The position numbers and the translations under genes were made by a program. Shown here in pieces: positions 9,101 through 16,937 of a stretch of 64,000 bases of DNA; position 1 is the stretch's first letter, and every line of letters begins with the position of its first letter. The notes under the pieces are model-generated. The model had not been told where the DNA came from and searched no databases. It worked only from the letters and a program-made list of their open reading frames with translations. This stretch comes from Sulfitobacter sp. HGT1. GTDB lineage: Bacteria; Pseudomonadota; Alphaproteobacteria; Rhodobacterales; Rhodobacteraceae. The stretch is from contig NZ_BLWI01000008.1 in NCBI RefSeq assembly GCF_013282155.1, positions 620,001 to 684,000 on the forward strand, read 5' to 3'.

Positions 9101-9612
9101 CGAAAGCGGGCGGCCCGAACTATCTGCTCCGCTTTGACGTGCCGGACATGAAATCGGTCGATGAGAAATGGGAAGGCACACAATCCGATCTGCCCGAATT
9201 GCCGGACCACATCGGCGTTGTGATTGACACGGTTACCCTGCCCGGACCAACAGGCGAGACAAACCGCCTAAGCTCTATGCCGCGCCCTGCATTGTTGTGC
9301 ATGGGGCCGGGCAAGGACACCGCCACCGAACAGGCCCGCGCCGTATCGGCGCTTGGCGGTGACACGCTGGAACTGACGGGTCAGATCGACGTTGCAGCGC
9401 TGGCAGAGGGGCCCAGCTATGGCGGCATCCTGTGGTGGGGCGACGAAGAAACCGCCCGCGCCATCGAACAAGCACTCGCCAAACGCACAGGCCCGATTGT
9501 GCCGCTGATCCGGGGCTTGCCTGACATGGCCCACGTCCGCGCCGAACGCCACCTGTGCGTGGATACCACGGCCTCGGGCGGGAACGCGCAGTTGCTGGGC
9601 GCTGCGGGGTAA
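6193..9612 (+). CDS. putA: Bifunctional proline dehydrogenase / glutamate semialdehyde dehydrogenase PutA
   Basis: PutA oxidises proline to glutamate in two steps with FAD and NAD. ATG 6193 is chosen because AAAGGAGG lies just upstream; this gives 1139 residues. In order there is an alpha-helical N-terminus without a ribbon-helix-helix repressor domain, the FAD proline dehydrogenase barrel (about 160-480), and the aldehyde dehydrogenase domain with nucleophile Cys in SAGQRCSAL and Glu in AETGGLNA. A C-terminal ALDH-like dimerisation domain ends in the DTTASGGNAQLLG motif. This is the type B architecture known from Rhodobacter capsulatus PutA. Lack of the DNA-binding domain agrees with regulation by the divergent PutR. 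Confidence 0.96.
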   Translation: MARDSSPILRHQIDAGTYTDQDHVLRELVRNTQLSPEDRVKITKDAADIVRAIRNHTAPGMMEVFLAEYGLSTNEGVALMCLAEALLRVPDAETIDALIEDKIAPSDWGRHMGHSTSPLVNASTWALMLTGRVLDDAQPGPVRHIRAAIKRLGEPVIRTAVSRAMKEMGRQFVLGENINGAMDRAKGMEKKGYTYSYDMLGEAARTEADAKRYHLSYSRAISAIAIACTNKDSRKNPGISVKLSALHPRYEVAQEASVMRDLVPRLRALALLAKSAGMGLNVDAEEADRLGLSLDVIEKVLSEPALSGWAGFGVVVQAYGPRAGVVIDALYDMAIRHDRKIMVRLVKGAYWDTEIKRAQVKGVDGFPVFTQKAATDVSYIANARKLLSMTDRIYPQFATHNAHTVAAVLHMAEDKEKFEFQRLHGMGETLHNIVMEKHGTHCRVYAPVGAHKDLLAYLVRRLLENGANSSFVNQIVDEDVTPEQVAADPFESLSETVLQIPTGPELFQPMRVNSMGFDLMHTPTLDMIESARAPWKAHRWAATPLIAGEAKPQKAVRLQNPAAAGRSPGTVCNASPADVKTAFDLAKTWDAPLEERQDILLKAADMLEAHYGEIFALLTREAGKSLPDCVGELREAVDFLRYYASQATDVPPAGIFTCISPWNFPLAIFCGQVCAALAAGNAVLAKPAEQTPLIAFLAVSLLHEAGVPREALQLLPGGGDVGAALTSDPRVGGVAFTGSTATALKIRQSMADHCAPGTPLIAETGGLNAMIVDSTALPEQAVQAIVESAFQSAGQRCSALRCLYVQEDIAKEVIEMIEGAIEVMVMGNPWDLSTDIGPVIDETARKGIADHIDKARSEGRVIAEMTAPAQGTFIPPTMIRINSISDLEREIFGPVLHIATFKATQLDKVIDDINATGYGLTFGLQSRIDDRVQHVSERIEAGNIYVNRNQIGAIVGSQPFGGEGMSGTGPKAGGPNYLLRFDVPDMKSVDEKWEGTQSDLPELPDHIGVVIDTVTLPGPTGETNRLSSMPRPALLCMGPGKDTATEQARAVSALGGDTLELTGQIDVAALAEGPSYGGILWWGDEETARAIEQALAKRTGPIVPLIRGLPDMAHVRAERHLCVDTTASGGNAQLLGAAG

Positions 9613-9618
9613 CTGCGG

Positions 9619-10242
9619 CTATCGGCGGGCGACCTGGATTGCCCGCCGCACCGCCAACATAGGTGTGGTTAACACCGGTATGCCCATATCCATCAGATAC
9701 GGGGCCGCCCCCTGCATGGAGGCCTGCGCCAGAACGATACACGCCGTTTCAGGGGCACTGATCATCGCGGCCCCGACCGACTGCGCCACAGCGCGGTTGA
9801 AACCGGACATATCGCCTGCCTCGAAATGGGCCCATGCCCCGTCACATAACACGACCACGGGTTCGCGCCCCTTGGCGCAGTCCTCGAACAACGCGACAGT
9901 CGGGGCGCGGGTGCTTTCCAGACAAATCGCCAGCATAACGTTGCGATAGGATGCCGCTTGCTCCATCGCTGGCCGGTCGATCCGCACCGCCTTGCCTGTG
10001 CCCGACGCCTCGACCAGCGCGCCCAAGGTCGAGCAGGTACAGAGCACCGCATTAGCATCCGCACAGTCCGCCAGCACTGCGCCGACATCCTGCGCAACCG
10101 CATCAATCCCGTCCGATTGTGCCCGTGCCAAAAGGTCAGGACGCACGACATGTTCCAACGCGCCATCCCACCCCTGATTGGCAAACAGGGCTGTCATCCC
10201 CTCAACATGGCTTTGTGCCGTGTGCAAACATGTGATCTTCAT
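9619..10242 (-). CDS. Asp/Glu racemase superfamily-like protein
   Basis: ATG at 10242 (MKITCLHTAQSH) is chosen because the upstream extension overlaps the divergent gene and is unlike coding sequence. The 207-residue product has the Asp/Glu/hydantoin racemase-like fold pattern: an N-terminal strand with HTAQSH, then LCTCSTLGAL in the first half, holding the first catalytic Cys position. In the second half, where active racemases have a Cys (GCTEL-type), this protein reads LAQASMQ, so the second catalytic Cys seems absent. It may be an isomerase- or decarboxylase-like relative rather than a racemase. No operon partner is evident. Confidence 0.6.
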   Translation of the reverse strand: MKITCLHTAQSHVEGMTALFANQGWDGALEHVVRPDLLARAQSDGIDAVAQDVGAVLADCADANAVLCTCSTLGALVEASGTGKAVRIDRPAMEQAASYRNVMLAICLESTRAPTVALFEDCAKGREPVVVLCDGAWAHFEAGDMSGFNRAVAQSVGAAMISAPETACIVLAQASMQGAAPYLMDMGIPVLTTPMLAVRRAIQVARR

Positions 10243-10302
10243 CTGAAACCCTGCCCTTTGACGCCTATTGACCCGGCCCCGGCGATGGCTAAGGGTCACG
10301 GC

Positions 10303-11046
10303 ATGTTTCCAATTCGCGACCATAACCCGTCGGGGCGCACGCCCTATGTGACTTACCTGCTGATGGCGGTGAACATAGGCGTGTTTCTAAGCTATGTCAG
10401 CCTGATGAGTGATGACCGCGCAATCGGCATGTTCTTTTTCAACTGGGCGCTTTTGCCTGAAAGGGTCACCACAGGCGGTGGCTATACCGGTATTTTCACG
10501 TCGATGTTCCTGCATGGCGGCTGGATGCATCTGGCCGGTAACATGCTGTTTTTGTATATTTTCGGCGACAATATCGAAGACGAGATGGGCCATTTGGGCT
10601 ATCTTGCCTTCTACCTTGCCTGTGGTGTCCTGTCGGCCGCGGCACATGTGATATCGGCCCCCTATTCCGGTGTGCCCACGGTGGGTGCATCAGGGGCGAT
10701 TGCAGGGGTAATGGGGGGCTATCTGCTGCTCTATCCCAAAGCCAAAGTCGACATCCTGATTATCTTTATCGTGTTTTTCCGCATCCTGCCGATCCCGGCC
10801 TGGATCATGCTGGGGCTTTGGCTGGGGATGCAATTCATCGGCAGCGTCGGCACCGACCCCGAAACGGGCGGCGTGGCCTATTGGGCGCATACGGGCGGGT
10901 TTATCGTGGGGATGATCCTGACCATACCGATCTGGCTGCGCTTGGGCGGCCCGCGGTTCTGGTCACAAACTCATGGCCGGCCACCGCATCCAGATGCCAC
11001 CTATCCAACGGTGCGCAGCCGCATCCCAAAGGTACGGCGCAAGTAA
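10303..11046 (+). CDS. Rhomboid family intramembrane serine protease
   Basis: The 247-residue membrane protein begins MFPIRDHNPS (start 10303; an ATG at 10285 is also possible). It has about six transmembrane helices. The catalytic Ser is in GASGAIAGVMGGYLL and the His in WAHTGGFIVGM. The loop-1 region with HGGWMHLAGNMLFLYIFG is typical of rhomboids. It would cleave transmembrane substrates within the cytoplasmic membrane; substrates are unknown. It is divergent from the racemase-like gene with a 60-bp spacer. Confidence 0.93.
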   Translation: MFPIRDHNPSGRTPYVTYLLMAVNIGVFLSYVSLMSDDRAIGMFFFNWALLPERVTTGGGYTGIFTSMFLHGGWMHLAGNMLFLYIFGDNIEDEMGHLGYLAFYLACGVLSAAAHVISAPYSGVPTVGASGAIAGVMGGYLLLYPKAKVDILIIFIVFFRILPIPAWIMLGLWLGMQFIGSVGTDPETGGVAYWAHTGGFIVGMILTIPIWLRLGGPRFWSQTHGRPPHPDATYPTVRSRIPKVRRK

Positions 11047-11099
11047 CCATGGATAAACGCCACACGCCTGTCAGTGGCTTGCACAATACAACGTTTTAA

Positions 11100-11131
11100 T
11101 TCCAAATGGTCTAAAATCCTCGCCGAAGGCA
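11100..11131 (+). repeat. Dispersed 32-bp repeat, single copy
   Basis: The segment starting TTCCAAATGG and ending ATCCTCGCCGAAGGCA differs at only two positions from the left arm of an inverted repeat at 22937-22968, more than 11 kb away. It lies in the short space between the rhomboid gene and the suhB-like gene, which converge here. No inverted partner is present at this site. It looks like a member of a dispersed intergenic repeat family. Confidence 0.7.
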
Positions 11132-11151
11132 TCCCGTCCCCGGCAAAGCAC

Positions 11152-11937
11152 TCAACCGCGTGCGATTTTCGCAAAGCCCGAGAACAACGCCTCGTTCGCG
11201 CAGACAATCTCGCCGTCTGCCAGAATGTCGCCATTCGGGTTCATCGGTTCAACCATGCCACCCGCTTCGCGCACAATCAGCATGCCTGCCGCCAGATCCC
11301 ATGAATTCAGGCGACGTTCCCAATATCCGTCATAGCGGCCCGCCGCAACATATGCCAAATCCAGCGCCGCAGAGCCCCAACGCCGCACGCCCGCACAAAC
11401 CGGCAAAATGCGCCCAAGATCGCGCAGCGTGTCAGGCAAATCGGCACGGCCGGCAAAAGGCAGGCCCGTGGCAAAGATGGATTCGATCATCCGGTGACGG
11501 CCCGAAACACGCAAACGCATGTCGTTCATCCAGGCACCGGCCCCTTTTTCGGCAAAGAACATCTCGTCCTTGGCGGGGTCAAACACCACGCCGGCCACGA
11601 TCTGGCCTTTGTGTTCCAACGCGATGGAAATCGCCCAATGGGGCAAACCGTGCAAGAAGTTGGTTGTGCCATCCAGCGGGTCCACGATCCAGCGGCGTGT
11701 GGGGTCCTGACCCTCGTCGCCGCCACCTTCTTCGGCCAACCAGCCATAGGTGGGGCGGGCGCCCATTAATTCTTCCTTGATGGTCTTTTCGGCCTGTATA
11801 TCGGCGCGGCTGACAAAGTCGCCTGCACCTTTCATAGACACCTGAAGGTTCTCTACCTCACGGAAATCCTTGACCAGCCCGCGGCCTGCGCGCCGCGCTG
11901 CCTTGATCATGATGTTTAGATTTGCACTGCCAACCAT
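11152..11937 (-). CDS. suhB: Inositol monophosphatase family protein, SuhB-like
   Basis: A 261-residue Mg-dependent phosphatase. It contains the IMPase motif WIVDPLDGTTNFLHG (84-98), the metal-ligand Glu in AEEGG (68-72), and the second signature NSWDLAAGMLIVREAGG near 210-226. SuhB enzymes hydrolyse inositol-1-phosphate and related phosphates; E. coli SuhB also binds the ribosomal RNA antitermination complex. Which role applies here is not visible. The gene is complete and converges with the rhomboid gene. Confidence 0.92.
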   Translation of the reverse strand: MVGSANLNIMIKAARRAGRGLVKDFREVENLQVSMKGAGDFVSRADIQAEKTIKEELMGARPTYGWLAEEGGGDEGQDPTRRWIVDPLDGTTNFLHGLPHWAISIALEHKGQIVAGVVFDPAKDEMFFAEKGAGAWMNDMRLRVSGRHRMIESIFATGLPFAGRADLPDTLRDLGRILPVCAGVRRWGSAALDLAYVAAGRYDGYWERRLNSWDLAAGMLIVREAGGMVEPMNPNGDILADGEIVCANEALFSGFAKIARG

Positions 11938-12121
11938 TTTCCGCGCCCTTCATTCAATCAGCCCTCCCTTTAAGCCCGCAAGCCCCGATTGCCAAGGGCC
12001 AGATTGCCAAAGCCCGATCGGTGCAACCCGGCCTCTGACGCAACGTGTCGTCTGAACGCCGCTTGCGCGCCAATGCTTTCCAGATACGGTGCCCCCAAGG
12101 AAACAACCGGAGGACCCCGAA

Positions 12122-13162
12122 ATGACCGATACAATGAAACATATCGTCTTGGCATCGCGCCCTGATGGCGCGCCTACAGCCGCGAACTTTCGCCTTGAGG
12201 AATCCGCCGTCCCAACGCCGGGTGACGGCGAAGTGCTGGTGCGCGTCCACTACATGTCACTTGACCCCTATATGCGCGGCCGCATGGATGATGCGAAATC
12301 CTATGCCGCCCCCGTGCCCATCGGCGGCACCATGGAAGGCGGGGCCGTAGGTGAGGTCATCGCGTCCAACAGCCCGGATTTCAAACCGGGCGATTTCGCC
12401 TTTGGCATGTTCGGCTGGGCCACCCATGGCGTGCAACCAGCCAAGATGCTGCGCAAGGTCGACCCCGCGCAGGCCCCGATCACCACGTCGCTGGGCGTAT
12501 TGGGCATGCCCGGCTTTACCGGCTGGCAGGGTCTGATGGAATATGGTCGCCCCAAAGCTGGCGAAACGCTGGTCGTTGCCGCCGCCACAGGTCCGGTCGG
12601 GTCGATGGTGGGCCAGATCGCCAAGGCCCATGGCTTGCGTGTGGTCGGCATCGCGGGGGGCGCTGATAAATGCGCCACGGCCAAGGACCACTTTGGCTTT
12701 GACGAATGTCTGGACCACCGTGCCTATCCGGATGCCAAATCCCTGAGCGCCGCGTTGAAAGAAGCCTGCCCCAAAGGCATCGACATCTATTTCGAGAATG
12801 TCGGCGGCAAGGTGCTTGAAGCCGTGATCCCGTTGATGAACCCCTTTGGCCGCATCCCGATCTGCGGCATGATCGCATGGTATAACGCCGGTGGTCTGGG
12901 CGCGAATGCAGCCGAACAGGCGCTGACCGCCCCGAAACTGTGGCGCACCATTCTTGTGAACTTCCTCAGCGTGAACGGTTTTATCATTTCGAACCACTGG
13001 GCGAACTTCCCCAACTTCCTGAAAGAGGTCGCCCCCAAAGTTGCAGACGGGTCGATTGCGGTTCAGGAAGACATCACCGAAGGTCTGGAAAACGCGCCAC
13101 AAGCGTTCATGGATTTGCTGACTGGCGGCAACAACGGCAAGGCCATCGTCAAGGTCATCTAA
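12122..13162 (+). CDS. NADP-dependent MDR oxidoreductase, CurA/YncB-like
   Basis: A 346-residue zinc-independent medium-chain dehydrogenase/reductase. ATG 12122 follows a good ribosome site (ACCGGAGGACC). The motif LDPYMRGRM near the N-terminus and LGMPGFTGWQGLMEYG are typical of the leukotriene B4 12-hydroxydehydrogenase/curcumin reductase group. The nucleotide-binding motif AATGPVGSMVGQIAK lies near 156. Family members reduce the C=C bond of alpha,beta-unsaturated ketones with NADPH. The gene stands alone and is followed by a strong terminator. Confidence 0.88.
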   Translation: MTDTMKHIVLASRPDGAPTAANFRLEESAVPTPGDGEVLVRVHYMSLDPYMRGRMDDAKSYAAPVPIGGTMEGGAVGEVIASNSPDFKPGDFAFGMFGWATHGVQPAKMLRKVDPAQAPITTSLGVLGMPGFTGWQGLMEYGRPKAGETLVVAAATGPVGSMVGQIAKAHGLRVVGIAGGADKCATAKDHFGFDECLDHRAYPDAKSLSAALKEACPKGIDIYFENVGGKVLEAVIPLMNPFGRIPICGMIAWYNAGGLGANAAEQALTAPKLWRTILVNFLSVNGFIISNHWANFPNFLKEVAPKVADGSIAVQEDITEGLENAPQAFMDLLTGGNNGKAIVKVI

Positions 13163-13171
13163 ACCTTCAAG

Positions 13172-13200
13172 GTCGGGGGCAAATGGCCCCCGACAATTTT
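13172..13200 (+). terminator. Rho-independent terminator after CurA-like gene
   Basis: A perfect 9-bp stem, GTCGGGGGC/GCCCCCGAC, with a 5-base loop is followed by AATTTT. It starts 10 bp after the TAA stop of the oxidoreductase gene. Confidence 0.85.
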
Positions 13201-13387
13201 AGCTAATACGCTAGAATTAATCATTTTTTCAGGAAAACCAGTACATAAGGGGTCAGATCACCCCCCACTTGACCCATGGTCACGCGCGGATCGCGGCGGA
13301 AATCGGATATCAGCCCAAATTCCGCCCCATTTTCTCGTATAAGGGGAATTGAAGATAGCCGATTCCGACGAGTGAAAGTTTTTAACA

Positions 13388-14923
13388 ATGATGACAATCA
13401 TCTCATGCATTGCGATGCAACATGATGTCAGCCTGGTCATTCTGGCCGCTATTTTATGTGCGTTCGGAAGCTGGGTGACCTCCAGACTGTACCGGCACGC
13501 GCGACATAGATCGCATCACCATGCGATATCATGGAATTTTTTGACCGCCCTTACGGCGGGCATTTCGATATGGTGCACGCATTTTGTGGCCATGCTGGGG
13601 TTTCAACCCGACGCGCCGGTTGATTTCGACCTGACGCTCACCCTTGTCTCGTTTCTGATCGCAGTCGCGGGCAGTGCGGCGGGGATATTCCTTTCCACAA
13701 CCACCCGGATCCGCTTTGCCCCAGCCATCGGCGGTGCCGTGCTGGGCCTTGCGATTGCCAGCATGCATTATGCGGGCATGATCGCATACCGCGTGCAGGG
13801 GATCGTGTTTTGGGATTACGGCTATCTGGTCGCCTCGGTTATTCTTGCGACGGTTTTCGCCTCTGCTGCTCTTGTGTTCGGACAAAGGGCAAAACAATCC
13901 GGCGAATACCTCATGGTGATCGCACTGACCTGCGCCATCATCAGCCTGCATTTCACCGGCATGACGGCATTCAATGTGGACCCGATCAATATTACCGGCG
14001 ACTTCACCAATCCCGAGGCGTTCAAGATCCTTGCTTTGGCCATCACGGGCACGGCCATGATCATCGTTATGGGCGCGCTGCTGGGCTATGTGATTGAAAA
14101 CCGCACCTTTACGGAAAATATCGCCGAACTGACCGAAGCCAGGAATGCAGCAGAAAGCGCCAGCCGCGCGAAATCCGAATTTTTGGGTATCCTGAGCCAT
14201 GAACTCAGAACACCGCTTTCGATCATCATCGGCTATGCGGGCATCTTGGCCAAACTCAAAGAGGTGAACGCCAAGAAATCGCCATCCATCGAAACTGTGG
14301 TCTCTTTCAATGACAACCGATTGGGGGATCAAGCCGAACTTTACGGCGAAAAGATTTCAGTCGCGGCAAGCCATCTTCTCAAGATGATAAACGAGATTCT
14401 GGACTACACCAGTCTTGAGCTTGGCGATCTCAAACTGGAGAAACGATCATTCCCCATAGGGTCGCTTTTGGAAAAGGTCCGGGATCAGTTCTCGATTATG
14501 GCCGCAGAAAAATCTTTCGCCATCAAGGTCGAGTGTGACGGCGTCATCGCATTTGCAGATTACCAGCGCTGTCATCAGATACTTGTCAATCTCGTCGGGA
14601 ACGCATTCAAGTTTTCAAAGGCGGATGAAATCATTCTGCGCGCCTATGTGACGGAAAACGGTTTCAATATCGAAGTCCAAGACAATGGCTGCGGCATCTC
14701 TCAAGACGCTCAGGCCCTGATTTTCGGCGCATTCCAGCAGCTCGAACCGCAAGACAACCGGCTTGAAGGCGGCACAGGCCTTGGCCTTGCCATGTGCAAA
14801 AGCCTGGCCGCCGCTCATGGGGCCGAATTGACGGTCCAAAGCAGCCCCGGCGCTGGCGCAAAATTCACCGTCGCCATGCCCCAAAGCGCGGTTGATCCCA
14901 CACCGCTAAAGGCAACCGCCTGA
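13388..14923 (+). CDS. MHYT-domain membrane sensor histidine kinase
   Basis: A 511-residue membrane sensor kinase. The N-terminal ~235 residues form a seven-helix MHYT domain. Three repeats of its signature are visible: WCTHFVAM, SMHYAGM and SLHFTGM, whose Met/His residues were proposed to bind copper and sense redox state or small gases. A short coiled coil follows, then the phosphoacceptor motif SHELRTPLS (about 272) and the HATPase region with NLVGNAFKFS, DNGCGIS and GGTGLGLAMCKSLA. No receiver domain or response-regulator gene is next to it, so its partner is elsewhere. Its base composition is slightly lower in GC than its neighbours'. Confidence 0.9.
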   Translation: MMTIISCIAMQHDVSLVILAAILCAFGSWVTSRLYRHARHRSHHHAISWNFLTALTAGISIWCTHFVAMLGFQPDAPVDFDLTLTLVSFLIAVAGSAAGIFLSTTTRIRFAPAIGGAVLGLAIASMHYAGMIAYRVQGIVFWDYGYLVASVILATVFASAALVFGQRAKQSGEYLMVIALTCAIISLHFTGMTAFNVDPINITGDFTNPEAFKILALAITGTAMIIVMGALLGYVIENRTFTENIAELTEARNAAESASRAKSEFLGILSHELRTPLSIIIGYAGILAKLKEVNAKKSPSIETVVSFNDNRLGDQAELYGEKISVAASHLLKMINEILDYTSLELGDLKLEKRSFPIGSLLEKVRDQFSIMAAEKSFAIKVECDGVIAFADYQRCHQILVNLVGNAFKFSKADEIILRAYVTENGFNIEVQDNGCGISQDAQALIFGAFQQLEPQDNRLEGGTGLGLAMCKSLAAAHGAELTVQSSPGAGAKFTVAMPQSAVDPTPLKATA

Positions 14924-14997
14924 ACGACCCCGCCGCCGCAACCAGTTGCCCCGACGATCTTAGGGCAACATGGCCGCGCCTCCCCGCAACCGACAGG

Positions 14998-15903
14998 TCA
15001 GCTTTGCTGGAGCTTGCGCGCTTCTTGCCCCGCCAGCTTGAGCAGCTTGTCCATATAGGGCTTGCCCAGATCGTCCTGCCGCACCGCTGCATAAAGCCTG
15101 CGGGTGATCCCCTTCTCGGTCAGCGGCCGGGTAACGTAATCATTGCTGTATTTGACCTCGCGCACCACCCAGTCGGGCAGCACCGCCACCCCACGATTGG
15201 ATGCAACAAGCAGCAAGATCACCGCCGTCAATTCCACCTGCCGGATCGCCAAGGGCTCGACCTTGGCCGGTATCAGCAACTGGCTGAACACATCCAGCCG
15301 CGTCCGTTCCACCGGATAGGTGATCAAGGTCTCTGTCCTGAAATCCTTGGCCTCGATGAATTTCTTCTTGGCCAAAGGATGGCTGCTGGCTGCAACAAAC
15401 ACCGCCTGATAGTCGAAAAGTTCGACAAATTCGACGCCCGGCAACTCTTCGGGGTCAGACGACACCACCAGATCGACCTCTTCGCGCAACAAGGCAGGCA
15501 GGGCATCGAACGCAAGACCGGGGCGAATATCCACATCCACATCCGGCCACGATTTGCGAAACTGCTCCAACACCGGAAACAGCCATTCAAAACAGGCGTG
15601 GCATTCGATTGCGATGTGCATCCGCCCGGTGCTGCCCGCCCGCAACCCCATAAACTCGGCCTGCGCGGCCTCAAGCTGTGGCAAGACCTGCTGCGCCAGC
15701 TTCAGCAAACGCAGCCCCGCAGGCGACAATTTCAGCGGCTTGGACCGGCGCACAAACAGCTCGACCCCCGCCTGATCCTCAAGCCCCTTGACCTGATGCG
15801 ACAGCGCGGATTGCGTGATGTTCATCTGCTCGGCAGCACGGGCCAACCCGCCCGCCTCGTGGATGGCCTGAATGGTACGCAGGTGACGGAACTCAATATG
15901 CAT
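14998..15903 (-). CDS. metR: LysR family regulator, probable MetR
   Basis: A 301-residue LysR-type regulator. The N-terminal helix-turn-helix reads FRHLRTIQAIHEAGGLARAA and NITQSALSHQVKGLE; the rest is the periplasmic-binding-like effector domain. It is divergent from metF. That position, together with family similarity, supports MetR, the homocysteine-responsive regulator of methionine genes. The 95-bp intergenic region contains two dyads that could bind it. Confidence 0.82.
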   Translation of the reverse strand: MHIEFRHLRTIQAIHEAGGLARAAEQMNITQSALSHQVKGLEDQAGVELFVRRSKPLKLSPAGLRLLKLAQQVLPQLEAAQAEFMGLRAGSTGRMHIAIECHACFEWLFPVLEQFRKSWPDVDVDIRPGLAFDALPALLREEVDLVVSSDPEELPGVEFVELFDYQAVFVAASSHPLAKKKFIEAKDFRTETLITYPVERTRLDVFSQLLIPAKVEPLAIRQVELTAVILLLVASNRGVAVLPDWVVREVKYSNDYVTRPLTEKGITRRLYAAVRQDDLGKPYMDKLLKLAGQEARKLQQS

Positions 15904-15919
15904 ATGAGGCGCTCCTCAT
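15904..15919. promoter_or_regulatory. Inverted repeat ATGAGG-N4-CCTCAT at the metR start
   Basis: The perfect 6-bp arms are separated by CGCT and begin at the metR start codon. Position suggests autoregulation of the LysR gene. It also resembles a LysR-type dyad. No experiment or alignment supports it. Confidence 0.35.
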
Positions 15920-15936
15920 GTTGAAGATGAAAGTTA

Positions 15937-15949
15937 TGAGTTTGTTTCA
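15937..15949 (+). promoter_or_regulatory. Candidate MetR box upstream of metF
   Basis: TGAGTTTGTTTCA agrees with the enterobacterial MetR consensus TGAA-N5-TTCA at all but one fixed position. It lies 50 bp before the metF start codon and 34 bp before the metR start, where an activator site is expected. Confidence 0.45.
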
Positions 15950-15998
15950 CAACTCCATCTGTGCGACAAGAGATGAAAGCCAGAATAGGATCTTAAAA

Positions 15999-16865
15999 AT
16001 GACCAGCCCCGCCGTCTCCTTCGAAGTGTTCCCACCCAAATCTGTCGATGCGTCTTTCCGTCTTTGGGATACAGCACAGGCGTTGGCCCCTCTGGCACCA
16101 CGCTTCTTCTCGGTCACCTATGGCGCTGGCGGCACGACCCGCGATCTGACCCATGATTCCGCCCATGTGCTGCGCCGCACCTCGGGCCTGCCCGTGGCGG
16201 CCCATCTGACCTGCGTCGGGGCCAGCAAGGCCGAAACCATGGAAGTCGCCAACAGCTTTGCCGAGATCGGCGTGACCGATATTGTTGCCCTGCGCGGCGA
16301 TCCCGAAAACGGTGCCAAGGTGTTCACCCCGCACCCCGAAGGTTTTGCCAACAGCGTCGAACTGATCGAGGCGCTGGCCGCCACCGGTAAATTCACCCTG
16401 CGCATCGGTGCCTATCCCGAACCGCACCCCGAAAGCGCGGATCAGGCGCAAAACATCGAATGGCTCAAGCGCAAGTTCGACGCCGGCGCAGACGAAGCGA
16501 TCACCCAGTTCTTTTTTGACGCCGATACCTTCCTGCGGTTCCGCGATGACTGCGCGGCGGCTGGCATCACCAAGACGATCACCCCAGGCATCATGCCCAT
16601 CACCAACTGGAAATCCGCCCGCGGCTTTGCAACGCGCTGCGGCACCTCGGTTCCCGCATGGCTGGATGACGCCTTTGAAACCGCAATCCGCGATGACCGC
16701 CACGATCTGCTCTCCACCGCCCTGTGCACCGAAATGTGCAGCAAACTGGTCGATGAAGGCGTCGAGAACCTGCATTTCTACACGCTCAACCGCCCCGAAC
16801 TGACCCGCAGCGTCTGCCGCGCCCTTGGCGTCACAGCACAGACCGCGCTTTCGGACGTGGCGTAA
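15999..16865 (+). CDS. metF: Methylenetetrahydrofolate reductase MetF
   Basis: A 288-residue FAD-dependent reductase making 5-methyl-THF for methionine synthesis. ATG 15999 (MTSPAVSFEVFPPKS) is the start that matches the family; the longer frame upstream lies in the regulatory region. Diagnostic segments are FEVFPPK at the N-terminus, VTYGAGGTTRD, LRGDPE, and DEAITQFFFD. The gene is divergent from metR and followed by a strong hairpin. The 1.0-kb neighbourhood fits methionine-pathway control. Confidence 0.95.
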   Translation: MTSPAVSFEVFPPKSVDASFRLWDTAQALAPLAPRFFSVTYGAGGTTRDLTHDSAHVLRRTSGLPVAAHLTCVGASKAETMEVANSFAEIGVTDIVALRGDPENGAKVFTPHPEGFANSVELIEALAATGKFTLRIGAYPEPHPESADQAQNIEWLKRKFDAGADEAITQFFFDADTFLRFRDDCAAAGITKTITPGIMPITNWKSARGFATRCGTSVPAWLDDAFETAIRDDRHDLLSTALCTEMCSKLVDEGVENLHFYTLNRPELTRSVCRALGVTAQTALSDVA

Positions 16866-16908
16866 GACCAAACTCGCCTTGCCCTCGGGCGGCAAATTCA
16901 ACAAGCTT

Positions 16909-16937
16909 CTCCGGCACGCAATTGCCGGAGATTTTTT
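16909..16937 (+). terminator. metF terminator hairpin that abuts the next start codon
   Basis: CTCCGGCA-N6-TGCCGGAG forms a perfect 8-bp stem and is followed by ATTTTTT. The T run ends directly at the ATG of the thioesterase gene. The 3' arm contains the only visible ribosome-binding GGAG for that gene, so the hairpin could also limit its translation. Confidence 0.8.
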
